In this document: positions 23,711 to 34,700 of the stretch, piece by piece | Layout of the letters: each line of letters begins with the position of its first letter | Position numbering within the stretch: position 1 is the first letter of the stretch | Assembly (NCBI GenBank): GCA_017979445.1 | Contig: CM030718.1 | Location: forward strand, 29,011,021-29,075,020 | DNA: 64,000 nucleotides | Direction of reading: 5' to 3' | Origin: Akebia trifoliata | Lineage: Eukaryota; Streptophyta; Magnoliopsida; Ranunculales; Lardizabalaceae | The notes under the pieces: model-generated | What the model saw: the letters and a program-made list of their open reading frames with translations, nothing else | Told to the model about the DNA's origin: nothing | The model's database searches: none | Translations under genes and position numbers: made by a program

Positions 23711-26700
23711 TTACAATGAGTTGCTGCTTTCACTGACAGAGAGTGAGGGGCCTTCAGACTTCACAAGATGTGAGACTCTGCTGCTACTGATGTCAAGCCC
23801 CTGTAATCGGCTAAGTTGGTCTTGCTGCAGCATGTCTGAGAGAGTGTGAGATTGTGCAGATAACAGAGATTGGTTTGCCGTGTTAGATTGAGAATGATGG
23901 AACTGAGGGAATTGGTAGTTTTGGTGGCCACATAGTCCGGGTGGAAGTGAAAAGATGGATGATGGGGTATATGGAAAATAATTCATTCCCAAGTTGAATG
24001 TCTCACTGGGGCTAACCATCTCTCTAGTAGCAATCTTGAGCCTCTCAACCTCCTGCTTTAATGCTTCATTCAAAGCTGGGTGTATTATCAAGCATCATAA
24101 AAGCACAAATTTAGAGATTTACCATAATATATGTTAAAAATAAGTAGGAATTCCAGAAAAAGTATGTATATAGAATGCTGTTCCGTGAGGGACTCAGGTC
24201 TTTCATTCATTGCAGACCCTAACTTCAACACCACAAACACGGCCCACTAACTTGTTTTATCCCAAGTGTTAAATCACTTTGTTACCTCTTACCAAACCTT
24301 AGCCAACAATAGGTACATTAACATGAAACATACTTGTATTAGAAAACGTCTAATCATCATGGAAACCTTGTCCCAAAGATTTGGGGTCAGCTAAACATCT
24401 CATATATAAACAGTGAAAGCATCACAATTTTTTTTTTGATAACCGGGTATCCCGGTAGACAGCGGACCAGGCCCCTATCTGGGTTTTGCCCAGTCCATAG
24501 ACCATGGTCTTGTCCAAGGACCAGTCCCAAGGCACGTGCAACCCCGCACATAATAATCACCAGGTAAGTGAGGGTGTGCTCTTGCGGGTGGCCCCTGAGG
24601 AATTAATGCTCATACTGGGTACTGAACTCATGACCTACAGGCATTAACCACTTATCGGTCTGAAAGTGTCATTGAGCCAACCCCTCGAAGTTTGAAGGCG
24701 TCACAGTTAGCATGCATATACACATTTCCAGTAAAGATGCATGAGATGAAAATAAGTTAGAAATGAAGCCTACCATCACATAAGTGAGCTTGTTGTTCCA
24801 TAGATTGTAACCGGAACTTAAGCTCTGTGTTCTCTGAAGTCAGACCCACTGTATCTCTCTGAAAGAAAAACAAGATGTAAGGCCATGTGCCTTCTCAAAG
24901 TGCAATTTTTCAAATACTAACATCAAAAGCACACAAGGGGGGCAAATGGATAAACAAGAGTTAGGACATCCCACCACCTAGCAGACCAATTTGCTGTACT
25001 TTCTAAAGAGAAATTAATAATGAAATAATCAAAGTCAATGAGAAGTACTCATCCGTAAAAAAAAAGAAAATACAGGAGATTCCTTATAAATGACTATGAT
25101 GATAAATGCAAATTCTACAAAAGGCTCTCTATAAATGACCAATGCCCTTAGAGAGCATGTAATAAACAATAAATAGTTGGTAACTCATCACTTTGCCAAG
25201 CCTTAAATGTAACCTATATTATTATAGAGCATGTTTCAAGAACATACGCTTACATGTACGGTATAATATTATGTACTCTAAAAATAAACATTTGATATCG
25301 ATGATTAAAAACCGGATTTTGTTAACATGTACTCTAAGGGCACATGTTAAGGTGTATTTAATGCACCTTAACGTGTGCCCTAAACAAGACTCTTAAAAAA
25401 CATTGACCCATTTTTAAGTTCTTAGTACTCAAAGACTACCAAGAATCATCATCGCCTACACCTTATCCCAATTACTGGAGTCAGCAATATGAATCCTCTG
25501 TAGCCATTTAACTCTATCATGAACCATATCTTCAACCAAGGCATGTTCCTTCATTATTTTCTCATTGCCTCCATCATGTCACTTTCAGTCTTTCTCTTTC
25601 CCTCTAAAGCGGTTGATCTACAGTAAAGCTGTCATTCTCACTGATGTTATTATTGATCTTCTTTGAACGTGTCCAAACCATCTCAAACGAACTTACCCTT
25701 TTTTTTAACTCCTAAATTTTCTCAAATATATTCATTTATGATAGTTTTACCACACATCCATTTCAACAGTTAAATGGTACATTGTTAATTTGCTATATAA
25801 ATAGAACTCAGAACTCGTAAATGTTAGACTAGAATTCCACAAATACAAACCTGAAATAGAGTAAGTTGTGCAGAAAGAGTTGTTGCTTCAGTTTGAAGGG
25901 TCTGAACTTTTCGCTCAAGTTCCAACATATAGCGAGCCTTTCGCTCTTTCGAGCGGGAAGCCGACTGCCGGTTTGCTAGAATCCTGCATACATTGACCTA
26001 TAATTCAACATCGTTTCTCTTTTCTTTTTTTTTTTCTTTGGTTTACAAGCACAGCCACCAAATTCAATAGAAATATATTTAAAAAACTGTTTTGGGTATC
26101 CGAAAATACATAAATCCCAATGGGTGTCGTCCATGCTTCTCCAAAACTACATTTTTTTTCTTTTGCTTTGGTTTACAAGCATAGCTACCAATTAAATGGA
26201 AATTGAAATAAAATTAAACCAATAAAAGATGAAGCAAACCTCTTGGCTCGCTTTGGATCGATCGCCCACAACTCAGCAAGCTTTTCTGGTGCCATTGCCT
26301 TCTTCGCATCCATCACATCCTCAAACAGATTTTGCTTACTCGACATCGAAGAACCATCAATCGAATTGCTGTGTCGATGCCGAGATCTGAAATTTTTCTC
26401 TCCATCTCCGCTCTCTATCGGTACAACTCCTCCACCATTCCCTCCATCGACACCACTACCATTGTTGATCCAAGGATCTAAAATCCTGTTTTCTCTAGTA
26501 TAAGAATCATTAATTCTAGATCCGAGATTCTCAATGTCCATATAAGTACAGAAGAGATCGTCCTCGGACCCGATCTCTTCGAAACTAGTTGTGGAGGCAA
26601 CAAACGGATCTCTAACAAGATCTAGGTCGCTAGGAAATCGAAAACTCACCTCGGAGTGTGCCCTTCTATGCTGAGAGCCTCTGAAAGGGGTAACGGAGTT

Positions 26701-26784
26701 TCCAAGCATCGATGTCTCTGTAGTATTTTGGGCATTTTGGGTGTGAGGTTTAGGGTTTAGATTTGCAGGATCTTGCATTTCCAT
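23711..26784 (-). CDS. Group I bZIP transcription factor (bZIP18/bZIP52 type)
   Basis: DNA-binding regulator of the VIP1/PosF21/RF2a group. Exons: 26784-26240, 25983-25851, 24858-24774, 24075-23711; in-frame joins give 375 residues. The basic region at 186-194 is NRQSASRSK, that is N-x7-K, with the Lys that marks group I. A leucine zipper follows with heptad residues L204, L211, L218, F225, L232, L239, M246. DPKRAKR leads into the basic region as in the family. The N-terminus carries RRAHSE (Ser44) and RHRHSNS (Ser139), both resembling 14-3-3 binding sites that control cytoplasmic retention in this group. The C-terminus is Gln/Ser-rich. The start is the ATG in GCCATGG context after a (TC)n leader; an in-frame upstream ATG at 26904 would add 40 unconserved-looking residues. 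Gene context favours bZIP18/52 over other members. Confidence 0.93.
24355..24410. mobile_element. RTE-type LINE 3' end fragment
   Basis: 'ccttgtcccaaagatttggg' followed by 'gtcagctaaacatc' is the typical 3'-terminal text of plant RTE LINEs ('ttgtcccaa...ttggggtcggcta'). It lies in intron 3 of the bZIP gene, next to a SINE. Confidence 0.5.
24427..24693 (-). mobile_element. tRNA-derived SINE in bZIP intron 3
   Basis: 267 bp read on the minus strand: head 'gaggggttggctcaatgaca', a B-box-like 'gagttcagtaccc', GC-rich body and an A-rich tail at 24428-24437. An imperfect 12-bp target-site duplication flanks it: gaaagcatcaca (24415-24426) and gaaggcgtcaca (24694-24705). Its body differs from the SINEs in the nardilysin-like introns, so it belongs to another family. 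Confidence 0.7.
25338..25380. repeat. Near-perfect 17-bp stem hairpin in bZIP intron 2
   Basis: GGGCACATGTTAAGGTG, a 9-base loop, then CACCTTAACGTGTGCCC, with 16 of 17 pairs. The core 'aaggtgtattta-tgca' recurs at 47218-47262 with the right arm 'ctttaacgtgtgccct', so this is part of a dispersed element. Confidence 0.6.
25440..25700 (-). mobile_element. RTE-type LINE fragment in bZIP intron 2
   Basis: The minus-strand translation gives [10 protein letters not shown], the well-known RTE reverse transcriptase C-terminal motif, followed by a degenerate tail with a GKRK-like block. No intact frame. Confidence 0.6.
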
Positions 26785-26892
26785 GGCTGCCTCTCTCTCT
26801 CTCTCTCTTCTGTTATTTTTCTCTCGCAGAGTCGCACAATGAAATGGACATGTTGAGGCAAACTGAAAAAGGAAAAGAACGCGTCGAATGAC

Positions 26893-27100
26893 GCCACGTG
26901 GCATACTTTTAACTCAATTTAGGATCAATGTTGTACCGATCGTTAAATACCAAAAGTTAACTCCATAATTTATAACCGTAGGATTTAAATACTTTTCATC
27001 GGATTTGAACCCACGTGATGAAAAAATGCTCAAATAGACTAAATTTCGAATATTCGATAAATATATCACCTAAATTGTGGTTGAATGAAGGCCACGTGGA
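26893..27100. promoter_or_regulatory. Three G-boxes upstream of the bZIP gene
   Basis: CACGTG occurs at 26895-26900 (inside the 10-bp palindrome GCCACGTGGC), 27012-27017 and 27093-27098, about 110, 230 and 310 bp upstream of the bZIP start codon. G-boxes are bound by plant bZIP and bHLH factors. Regulation of this gene by such factors, possibly bZIPs, is an inference. Confidence 0.5.
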
Positions 27101-27562
27101 ATTTTTGGGATTTGGGGCCCTTGAAAGTCATGAGTTATGACAAACGTTGTCAACTATCAAAGAAGGAAAGGCTATTTGCTGGTTTAGGACACTTTTTAGT
27201 TATCTTTTGAGTTGGTTGACGCGTTTAGGTGACTATTTAAGAGTTCAACTAGCCTTACTAACTTAGTAAGAATTTTACCCTTACTAAGGGTCTTTGGGCT
27301 CACATTTTGACATTCAAAAACATGATCCGATGCTTTGGGATTGTAGAGGACAAAATTTTATGAACTTTAAAAAAAAAAAAAATTAATTTCTCACTGTTGA
27401 ATTTTAATTTAAATTATGAAGAATTTGATGGCGATTCAATTTTAAAATCTTGAATCAAGTTCAAAAGAAATTATTTTTTAAATTTTGAGTTTTCCAATGA
27501 AATCTAAAGGACTGTGGTGTTAGAATGCTAATGTGATAATCCATTTAAGTAAAATGATTAAT

Positions 27563-27715
27563 GCTGGAATGACCTCAATGGGAGACACTTTGATGGGGTG
27601 GCGTGCATGTCCGTAAATGCATTTTACTCCAAGATATGAGTAAAACACGTCTATGGACATGCATGGGCTACCACATCAAAGTGTTCTCATGTGTCTACAA
27701 TTGACGTCCCTCTAA
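27563..27715. mobile_element. Fold-back MITE, family G, copy 2
   Basis: The left end GCTGGAATGACCTCAATG matches copy 1; the right end is degenerate ('ttgacgtccctctaa'). Inner arms 'gtccgtaaatgcattttact' and 'gagtaaaacacgtctatgga' pair as in copy 1. Confidence 0.5.
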
Positions 27716-28037
27716 TACAACTCGAGTAAAATAAGTCTTAGTAAGGTTTAAAATCTTTACTAAGTAGGGAAAGTATCTCTCTATTTAAGAGGCTCGGTAT
27801 TTTCATACTGATGGGGTGCTCCTTGACCTCAATCTACTCTGAAAGACCAATGTAAAATGACTTAAATATTCTCATCTTCAACACTTGATCGACAATTCCT
27901 TGATTTTCTCCCAAAACTCATCATCTTCTTTTTTTTTTAATTACTAGCCTCTGATTTTTAGGTTACCATAGAATTCAATTAGGAAATTTTTTTTAACACT
28001 TTAAATAAAAGGTCAGGATCCCTTAACTCCTAAGAAC

Positions 28038-28206
28038 GACTTATGAAAAAAATACATGTTCCCATCCCTTTAAATGCAAAATCCAATGATTGAGATTTAT
28101 CCTTGGGATAAGCATCTCCAAGATTTGAGTTATCAAAATACTTACAAATCTCAACCATTGGATTTTATGCTTAAAAGATTGGGATCATGTGTTTTTTTCG
28201 TAAGTC
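28038..28206. mobile_element. Palindromic MITE with arms of about 58 bp
   Basis: The left arm, starting 'gacttatgaaaaaaatacat' and including 'aaaatccaatgattgagatt', is mirrored by the right arm, 'aatctcaaccattggatttt' to 'ttttttcgtaagtc'. No coding capacity; no clear target-site duplication. Confidence 0.55.
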
Positions 28207-28706
28207 ATAAAAGAAATGCCCCCTTCACCTTTAAAAATAAATAAATATCGAAGTATCCGAATTGGGGGACCTCTTCAAAACAAAATCACCGAACATCTTG
28301 AATCTGTTTCTCTGTTTCTCTTTCAAAAAAAATAAAAAAAATTTGACCAACAGCCTCCCCTCCATCACTATCACATAACCACCTTAACGGTTTAACCAAA
28401 GCCATCGAAACTAGGATCAATTTAAGAGACTGATTAACAAAAAGGAAAGAACAGAGAAGGCCCTCCGCAAGTTGATTCCAGCTAATATTCAACTTTTTTC
28501 TATTAATAACTTGTTCTTAGCTAACAAGAAACAGACTGTAATGAGGCGGGAGGTACTATGTTTTTTATTGGGTCAGGTCTGACCCGGAACTGTAAACACT
28601 GCATTCATGCAACCAACCAACAAATCCTAAGCAACAGAAGAACAGTTGACAAATTCCTATAAAAAGAAAAAAAAAATTTAACTATAAAATCTACACCTTT
28701 GGATTC

Positions 28707-31700
28707 TTAATCAGACTCACAATGCACTTTGTCACCACCTTCCTCCTCCTCCTCCTCCTCCTCGGCAACAGGTCGCTGTCCCTCAGCATGGGGGCTCAAG
28801 TACACTTGCTGCTCGCATATTGACAAACTTGTGAGCCCGTTATGCTTCAAATACATCTCCAATGGAAGACTTGCTTCCTGAACAAGGCTCGTCATGCTAA
28901 CTTGTGCCGAATCCGCTTGCATGTCATCTTCATAACATGGATGACAATTCAAGTCTATTTGACCCTTGTTGCTAGCAGCTCGGATTTTGCGATTAGATTC
29001 TGACTTGGTTGCTTGCTTGACTTCATTCTCCGAAAGTTCAAGAGGAGTGCAATTTGAGGCACTTTCTACGTCTGCTTCTTCATCCTTAGGATTACCCCAT
29101 GTATGGAACTTTCTCTGGGGAATTTCTGCTTCATGTGCTGACTGGCGTTTCTTCTTCCGAGTCATAAGGGTTTCAAAGCGTCGCTTCACAGTGGTACACA
29201 CGTTGCATGTACATGTGGGCTTATGCTTGGGGCCCTTCCCGCTAGGGGGTTGGATACACACGATGCATGTGCAGCCAGAACGATGCCGGGGATGTTTGGT
29301 CGTGGTCAAGACAGATGGCGTACCGGAATCATCCCTGTCATCTCCAAGAACTGCAGCGGTAGCTAGAGCCTCTAGGGCAGAAGGTTCGCATTCTTGGGCT
29401 GTTTTTTGGGTTGCAGCAATTTTTCGTTTCTTGAAATCTGAACAACAATAAGAACCACTGATGAAAATTTTATACTCAAAAAGGTAAAATACATGATATG
29501 AATACGTCTTTTAGCATGAAAAGACTGCATGAGAATCCTGTCTATCTGGTTGGGCCCCTCTACCTAGATATGTACAAGAAACCAGGAAACAAAAAAACCA
29601 CCCCTGATTGGCTATGCTTGTTAGAGCAACTCCAATGGGGATAATCCAAAATCACTACCCATTATGGATAGCCATTTTGGATATTCAAGGGGTATGCACC
29701 CCAACTGTGCTACCCAAAATGGCTATCCATAAATATTTTAATATTTTTTTAATTCAACCCAACTTTCAATTGGTCTGAACTTTTAATACTTTTTCAGCCA
29801 ACGGTCTGAAATTTTTCCCCTCCAAAAAATGGAGAAGCTGTTGTTGCAACCCAAATGGGTCGTGGAAATCCCACTATGGGTTATGCGTTGGAGACCCCTA
29901 TTTTGGATTTCATGACTCAAAATGGCAGTTGAGAGGGAATGGAGACTGGGATAGAGAGTGTGTTGGAGTTGCTCTTATGTGTGTGCCCCAACCTCTGCCT
30001 CTGGCACCTCCCTCCTCATTGAACCAGTAATGAGTCTTAATGGGGGGCAGTAATGAGTTAAACTAGTGAGGGGCGTTAAATGTTCTTGAGCGAAGCATTA
30101 TTGATCCGCTCACCTGCCTGAGTTGTTTTTGTAAAAGTTGAATATATTAAAAATAAATGGTATTGCAAACAAGCTGTACACTGAAAAGAGTGCCCCCCAT
30201 ATATCAATAGATTGTGGACAGTACTTCCCATGGCACTACCCCAATAATCCCCGAAAACCTTCCCATTCAAAACCGACTTTGTCAGTGGGATTGTTATGGT
30301 CATGGTTAACAGACAGAAAGTATGAAATGTAGTCTTTTGAGTGGACTGGAGTGAACTGATGGGTGTAGGCTTTGAAGTCCCTACTTCTTGATAATCTGTA
30401 GTCGTGCCACCCACAGAAACAAAGCACATCCAAACACCAGGCAATCAAGAGTGAAGCAACCAAAACGAACCATAAATCACCCAAAAGAGAAAGACAGACA
30501 GAACAAAGAGTACCCAGTGTTTATATAAGCTAAAAAAGAACAAAGTACTCCATTCGGCAAGAACAAACTAAAAAAATTATAAACCTAGTGTGTAGAGAGC
30601 TGGCATCATACCCCTACTCAGTCTGAGAAGATTGTCCAGTTCCGTTGGGCTTATCTCATCAGGTGCAGAACATGAGCACCTGCAAGCATGTCATAAACAA
30701 AGAAAAATATAGATTTATTATAATTAGTTTGCTCTCAAAGAAAGCCCTGAGGTGGTATAATCTCTGTTACCAACCTTTTAGGATCCCAATCATTGTCCGC
30801 ACATGACCACTTTGGAGGGAGAAGAACATCCGCGGGCAACCTTCGCCATCTGGAGCAACTATCACACTGAGCCCATTGATCTTGTTCCCTGCAAGACCAG
30901 GTTCAATTAAATTCAAATTAAGATATATAAATCCAGTTACATTCTTTGATTATTATTTTTTTATTAAAAAAAACCTGTTTTAATCAAGAAATTTTCAACC
31001 ATATATGAGGCATATATGCAAGGAGGTCCTTCAAGGCCAAAATACAATCCAATCAAATTTCTCTTACCCATCATATCTATGGAATTCTTTTTGAAACTAA
31101 CTAAAGGATGGGAACATACAAACAGTCCATTATTTGACTTATTGGACCTCCTTGGTGGGACCCAGTAAATGGTGTGGTCACAACCCCCTTGCATGTGTGA
31201 CAAATGTCTGCCCATTGGACAGGGAGGATGGCATCTTCCTGCCCTTCCTGATGCAAGCATTCAACATTAAATTAAGATAGTCAAAAAGAGATCTGTGAAG
31301 CTAACTTTTCACCTGAACACCCAGAAAAAGAAATTGAATATGCAAAATTTTGCAACAAAAGACTATATCCTTAAATGAGGAACTAATACCCGTAATGCTG
31401 GTTCACACCAAAATAATTCCAGTTCACATAAAGGAGCCAGTAGATTAAGAGATGATTTCAGTTTATTATGATAAACAAAACAAGTAAAAATAACAGAAAC
31501 CCTTACCCAGATGTCCGTGATGTGAAAATAGTCTTCTTTCCAAAAACTGGGGGTTCCTGTGTGATAGAAATAAAGTAAATACATTGAAAATGTAAGCCAT
31601 GTACTTTTAACTGAAGAAAAATGGCTAGTGTAGAAATTTACCAATACATATGTTTGGATGTTTATTAAATAGGAGAGCTGATGTAATTGGTAATGGGCTT

Positions 31701-34700
31701 TTACAAAGGCTCATAGCATTGGTCTGATGGGTCATAAAATCCATGGGTATGAGCTTTTTTCACAAAGCCAAAGGCAAAAAAATGAACAAAAAGGGGAAGT
31801 GTCCAGCAATGGAGATTAAGTCTTGAAAATTTGCACATGAGAAAGAAAATTGTCGACTTAATCAAGTGGGGTGGTTTCAAGATTCCATGCTAAAGTCACT
31901 GTAGCACAACGTCCCAAGCATGGAAGGTTGGTATATTAATTGATGAAAGAAACATGAACTTATCATGAAAAATGAATTATTATTTTTTTGAACAACTTAA
32001 AGATCTCAATCTAGATCTCAACCCCTACAGCTTGTTTGTAGTTTTTTTTTTTTTTTTTTTGTTTACTCATGAACCCTCATCAACATCAACATTGAAATCT
32101 TACCCCAAGGTTTGGGTTTGGCTGAATGAATCCAACACCTCAATTCATTTTTGTCCAACGAATATTTTCTGTTAGTGAAACTGTGTATTCAGATCCACTT
32201 TCACTACCTCAATCCACGTTCTTTTGGGTTTTCCTCCCGCTCTTTTAGGACTCTCAACTTGCAAATTCCTTCTAAAGGGAACTGTAATCATTGACTTCCC
32301 TTAGTTTATCACCTATTGGAGTTACGCCTACATTGCCTCAAATGCATCTATTTCTAATTTTATATTTCTTCCACTCTTCCATCTCTGCAGCACTCAATCT
32401 ACAAACATGATGCTTCTTGACCACCCAACATTCAGCTCCATAAAGTACAGAACTCAATGGGGTGATTATTTTCACTCGACAACCTCCCAAAAGCGAGCAA
32501 ATGCAGAAAAAGGGGGATAAAATGCTCTAAAACACTTCAATTTGCGTTAAATTGTTAGTCATAAACAGTAATTTTGCTGAAATATTATGAGTAAACTTCA
32601 TTTCACAAAGTATTATCAACTAAATTCAATGAAAATCAGTAAATCTTAATACCATATATGAAAATTTTCAGAATATATAATGTCTAACAAAAATTAATTA
32701 CGACAAAAGGATTTTACAATTCTTGAATAATATTACTTACGTCATACTCCTCAAATTCATAGCCCTCAATCATGACAATGCTAGGCTTGACAGTTGGGGG
32801 AGGGCAAAGCAAATCCTGTGCTTCTTCCCACGTAAGCTTCAGCTCTAGAGCATCTTCACTATCAATGACCAACCTCTTACTTTTGGACCCAATGTTACGA
32901 CTTCTTTTCTTCTCAGGAACCAGCAGAGGCTGCATTGGAAAGCTCTCATTTGGCCAGTCTCCAGTCTTCGTAGTTTGCTTCTCAGTTTGACGCAAGCTAA
33001 CATCACCATCAGCAGTACTCAAAGGTTTGGACAGAGCACTTAGATGCATATTTGTGCTTCCCCTTGGAGACTGAAGAAAGCCAGAGTAACCACTCATTAT
33101 AGGTGCCTCATCAACACCCAAAATAAAGTTTCTTGGCAAGTTCACCATTAGCTGTTTAACTGATTACTATATATAAATGTGTGTGTGCAAATAGAAAACT
33201 TTGCTACGATTCCAAGTGTGTGGACAAATGTTGGCATAGCGACAGAGGCATAAGGAGCTCTGTACCTGCATAGTCATAGTGTTAAATGCCTTTCGAAAGC
33301 CGATAACAAGTTTTCTTTCGGGATCTATCCGGCTGAAAGTTACTGCAGCAAAGAACAATTCAAACAAAGACAAAAAAGAATTTTTTTTTTTTTTTTGATA
33401 AGTATAACCTTTTATTAATGAAGAAAAGAGATGGAGGCAGAGGTAGCCCCCCAACAACACAACAAGCGAAACAACAAAAGATCAAAGCGGACTCATATTA
33501 TACTGGACTGGAAGTCTGCATCAACGTGCCCAGTAGAGTCTACAAACTATGAAAGAGTTGTGATAGAATGGATAAAAGTAAAGAGAATCATGTGGTAAAA
33601 GGTATGTGTTTCTTTGGTTGCAGACAAAAGAAATAACTGCATTTGAATAGAACTCCAAAGGTCTACCTGTAAACGACCATTTATTTTGGAAGATACATTT
33701 ATCCCTTCCAGAAAGGAATAAATCAGAAAAGTCTGCGAAAAGTGATGATTCCAACTGAAGAGAGTTCCATTTAGATTCCAACTAAAACTTGGAGGGACAA
33801 ACTAAACCAATCTTTGAAACCTCAAATGACACTATTGACTAGATGGAGATTGGATATCACTATCCAAGTAATAAAGGCATTCACATTACCAGTATCGCCA
33901 GCTTGTAACTGCATAGATTGTATGCAAGGGGCTACGCCCTCTAAGACATACATTCTGCTGTTGTTATTAGGCCAAAATCTGAACTGAAACAACCATTCGT
34001 TCCCCTTTGCATCTTGAATCTTAAGTGGAAGACCTTCTGGTTGAGAGATATGAGGAAAGTACGCCTGCATGTAGTTTCATGCCAAACGTAAACAAAGAAC
34101 TCAAGGTACAGAGTTCATGGGCTGAAAAATGGAAACAATACAATCAGGAACTTACCTCAGCACATGCTTTTGGTAGAACTAAACGACCAATACGACCCGC
34201 ATCACTGGCACTCAGAACCTTTTCAAATAATGGCACAATTGTAGAATTCGAACTAGTAAGATAACGTGGTCAAGGGGATCACAACGTTTGGATAATATAA
34301 TAGGTGTAAATGTGACAGAAAGTTACTTAAATCAGAATAAATAAATAAATAAGGTGGTCATGGATACGCTCCAGATATTTGCTGCAGTTCTTGGTCTGTA
34401 ATCCTAGGCCAATAACGCGGAAGCAACTGATTCCGTCCCCTTCCATCAACAGGTTGCCTTGCAACACGTACCTGTGGAAATGTATCGTTAGATACCTCTG
34501 AAAATGGTGGGTTTTTGTGACTGTTGAGAGGGAAATGCTACGCAGCTCTGCTCCCTTGCTTCTACAACCACACGAAGTATGGGCAATGCAGAACTTCGGG
34601 TCCAAAAGGCGCACCCAAGGTGATAGTCAAGTATAACTGTGCTAGTGACTCATATATATGTTTAACCCCCGCTGTTACTCTACCAATGTCTTATTTGGAA

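Larger units (their letters stand above)
26785..28706. other. bZIP promoter region and VAL 3' flank
   Basis: Bases 26785-26930 are the leader and proximal promoter of the bZIP gene, including a (TC)n tract at 26791-26810. A G-box cluster follows (separate entry). A family G fold-back (27563-27715) and a palindromic element (28038-28206) occupy the middle. The last 300 bases are probable 3' untranslated sequence of the VAL gene. No gene is supported. Confidence 0.6.

Noticed and set aside
28966..29451. 161-codon plus-strand open frame
   Set aside because: It is antisense to the last VAL exon, whose minus-strand frame carries clear family motifs; the plus frame has none.
34327..34614. Cys-rich 95-codon minus-strand frame as a missing VAL linker exon
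   Set aside because: It overlaps the real B3-domain exon in a different frame and does not provide phase-0 borders with suitable splice sites.
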